Positions 62,152 through 64,000 of a stretch of DNA of 64,000 nt are shown here, piece after piece (the stretch's first letter is position 1; every line of letters starts with the position of its first letter). Both the position numbers and the translations under genes were made by a program. The stretch spans positions 462,141 to 526,140 of the forward strand of contig JANQSJ010000008.1 of assembly GCA_028284065.1 (NCBI GenBank). The letters are read 5' to 3'. The notes beneath the pieces were generated by a model. That model saw only the letters and a program-made list of their open reading frames with translations, had not been told where the DNA came from and made no database searches. Source of the DNA: Parvularculaceae bacterium. Lineage in GTDB: Bacteria > Pseudomonadota > Alphaproteobacteria > Caulobacterales > Parvularculaceae.

Positions 62152-64000
<1,849 letters not shown>

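Overview
The window is high-GC, densely coded DNA from an alphaproteobacterial chromosome. CckA, Tim44-like protein, SecB, FxsA, a PEP/VPLPA-CTERM protein, a TonB receptor and a CHAD protein inside a his operon point to the Caulobacterales/Parvularculales/Hyphomonadales side; I favour a Parvularcula-like organism but cannot prove it. I see no intact transposase, integrase, phage gene or CRISPR array.

The backbone resembles the origin-proximal order remembered from Caulobacter: maf-aroE-coaE at the left edge (0-1.9 kb), dnaQ, secB (reverse), fxsA (reverse), Tim44-like, mltA and smr at 28-33 kb, hslU at 35-36.6 kb, hslV and hisB-hisH-hisA-(CHAD)-hisF-hisE at 41-46.8 kb, and dnaK at the right edge (62.1 kb onward). 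Extra genes are inserted at several joints: about 26 kb between coaE and dnaQ, two genes between smr and hslU, about 4.4 kb between hslU and hslV, and a CYTH/CHAD-like gene between hisA and hisF.

1.9-28 kb (coaE/dnaQ insert): selO and an alternative oxidase (divergent), an eroded lipase/Tat-lipoprotein locus, ilvA, a VPLPA-CTERM protein, an NfeD/slipin membrane-quality operon, a TonB receptor, tusA, a Sel1/beta-helix operon, tRNA-Leu(CAA), exoD, dsbB-coq7, alkB with a palindromic operator, a proteasome-like Ntn-hydrolase with a small partner, a DUF302 lipoprotein, a patatin and cckA. Three membrane di-iron enzymes (AOX, Coq7, AlkB) lie here, two of them tied to ubiquinone, as is DsbB.

28-47 kb: replication, secretion and envelope genes, a divergent prephenate-dehydratase-like protein, Nudix, HslU, a beta-helix/diheme-cytochrome pair, a GNAT gene with a decayed second copy, HslV and the his operon. 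Palindromic REP-like elements cluster in the gaps at 4.3, 39.5, 40.9 and 42.4 kb.

47-64 kb: a Tat-exported SDR, a lower-GC orphan membrane protein, an alpha/beta hydrolase, a PfkB kinase, a small lipoprotein, an AmpG-like transporter, a TadG-like VWA protein, a hybrid histidine kinase, ComM, a TIR-like/SUMF1 membrane protein, a small membrane protein, and dnaK behind a heat-shock-type promoter.

The best candidates for undescribed biology are the Ntn-hydrolase pair (21.6-23.4 kb), the membrane-anchored PDT-like protein (32.9-34.5 kb), the TIR-like/SUMF1 protein (59.5-61.4 kb) and the beta-helix/cytochrome pair (36.8-39.4 kb).
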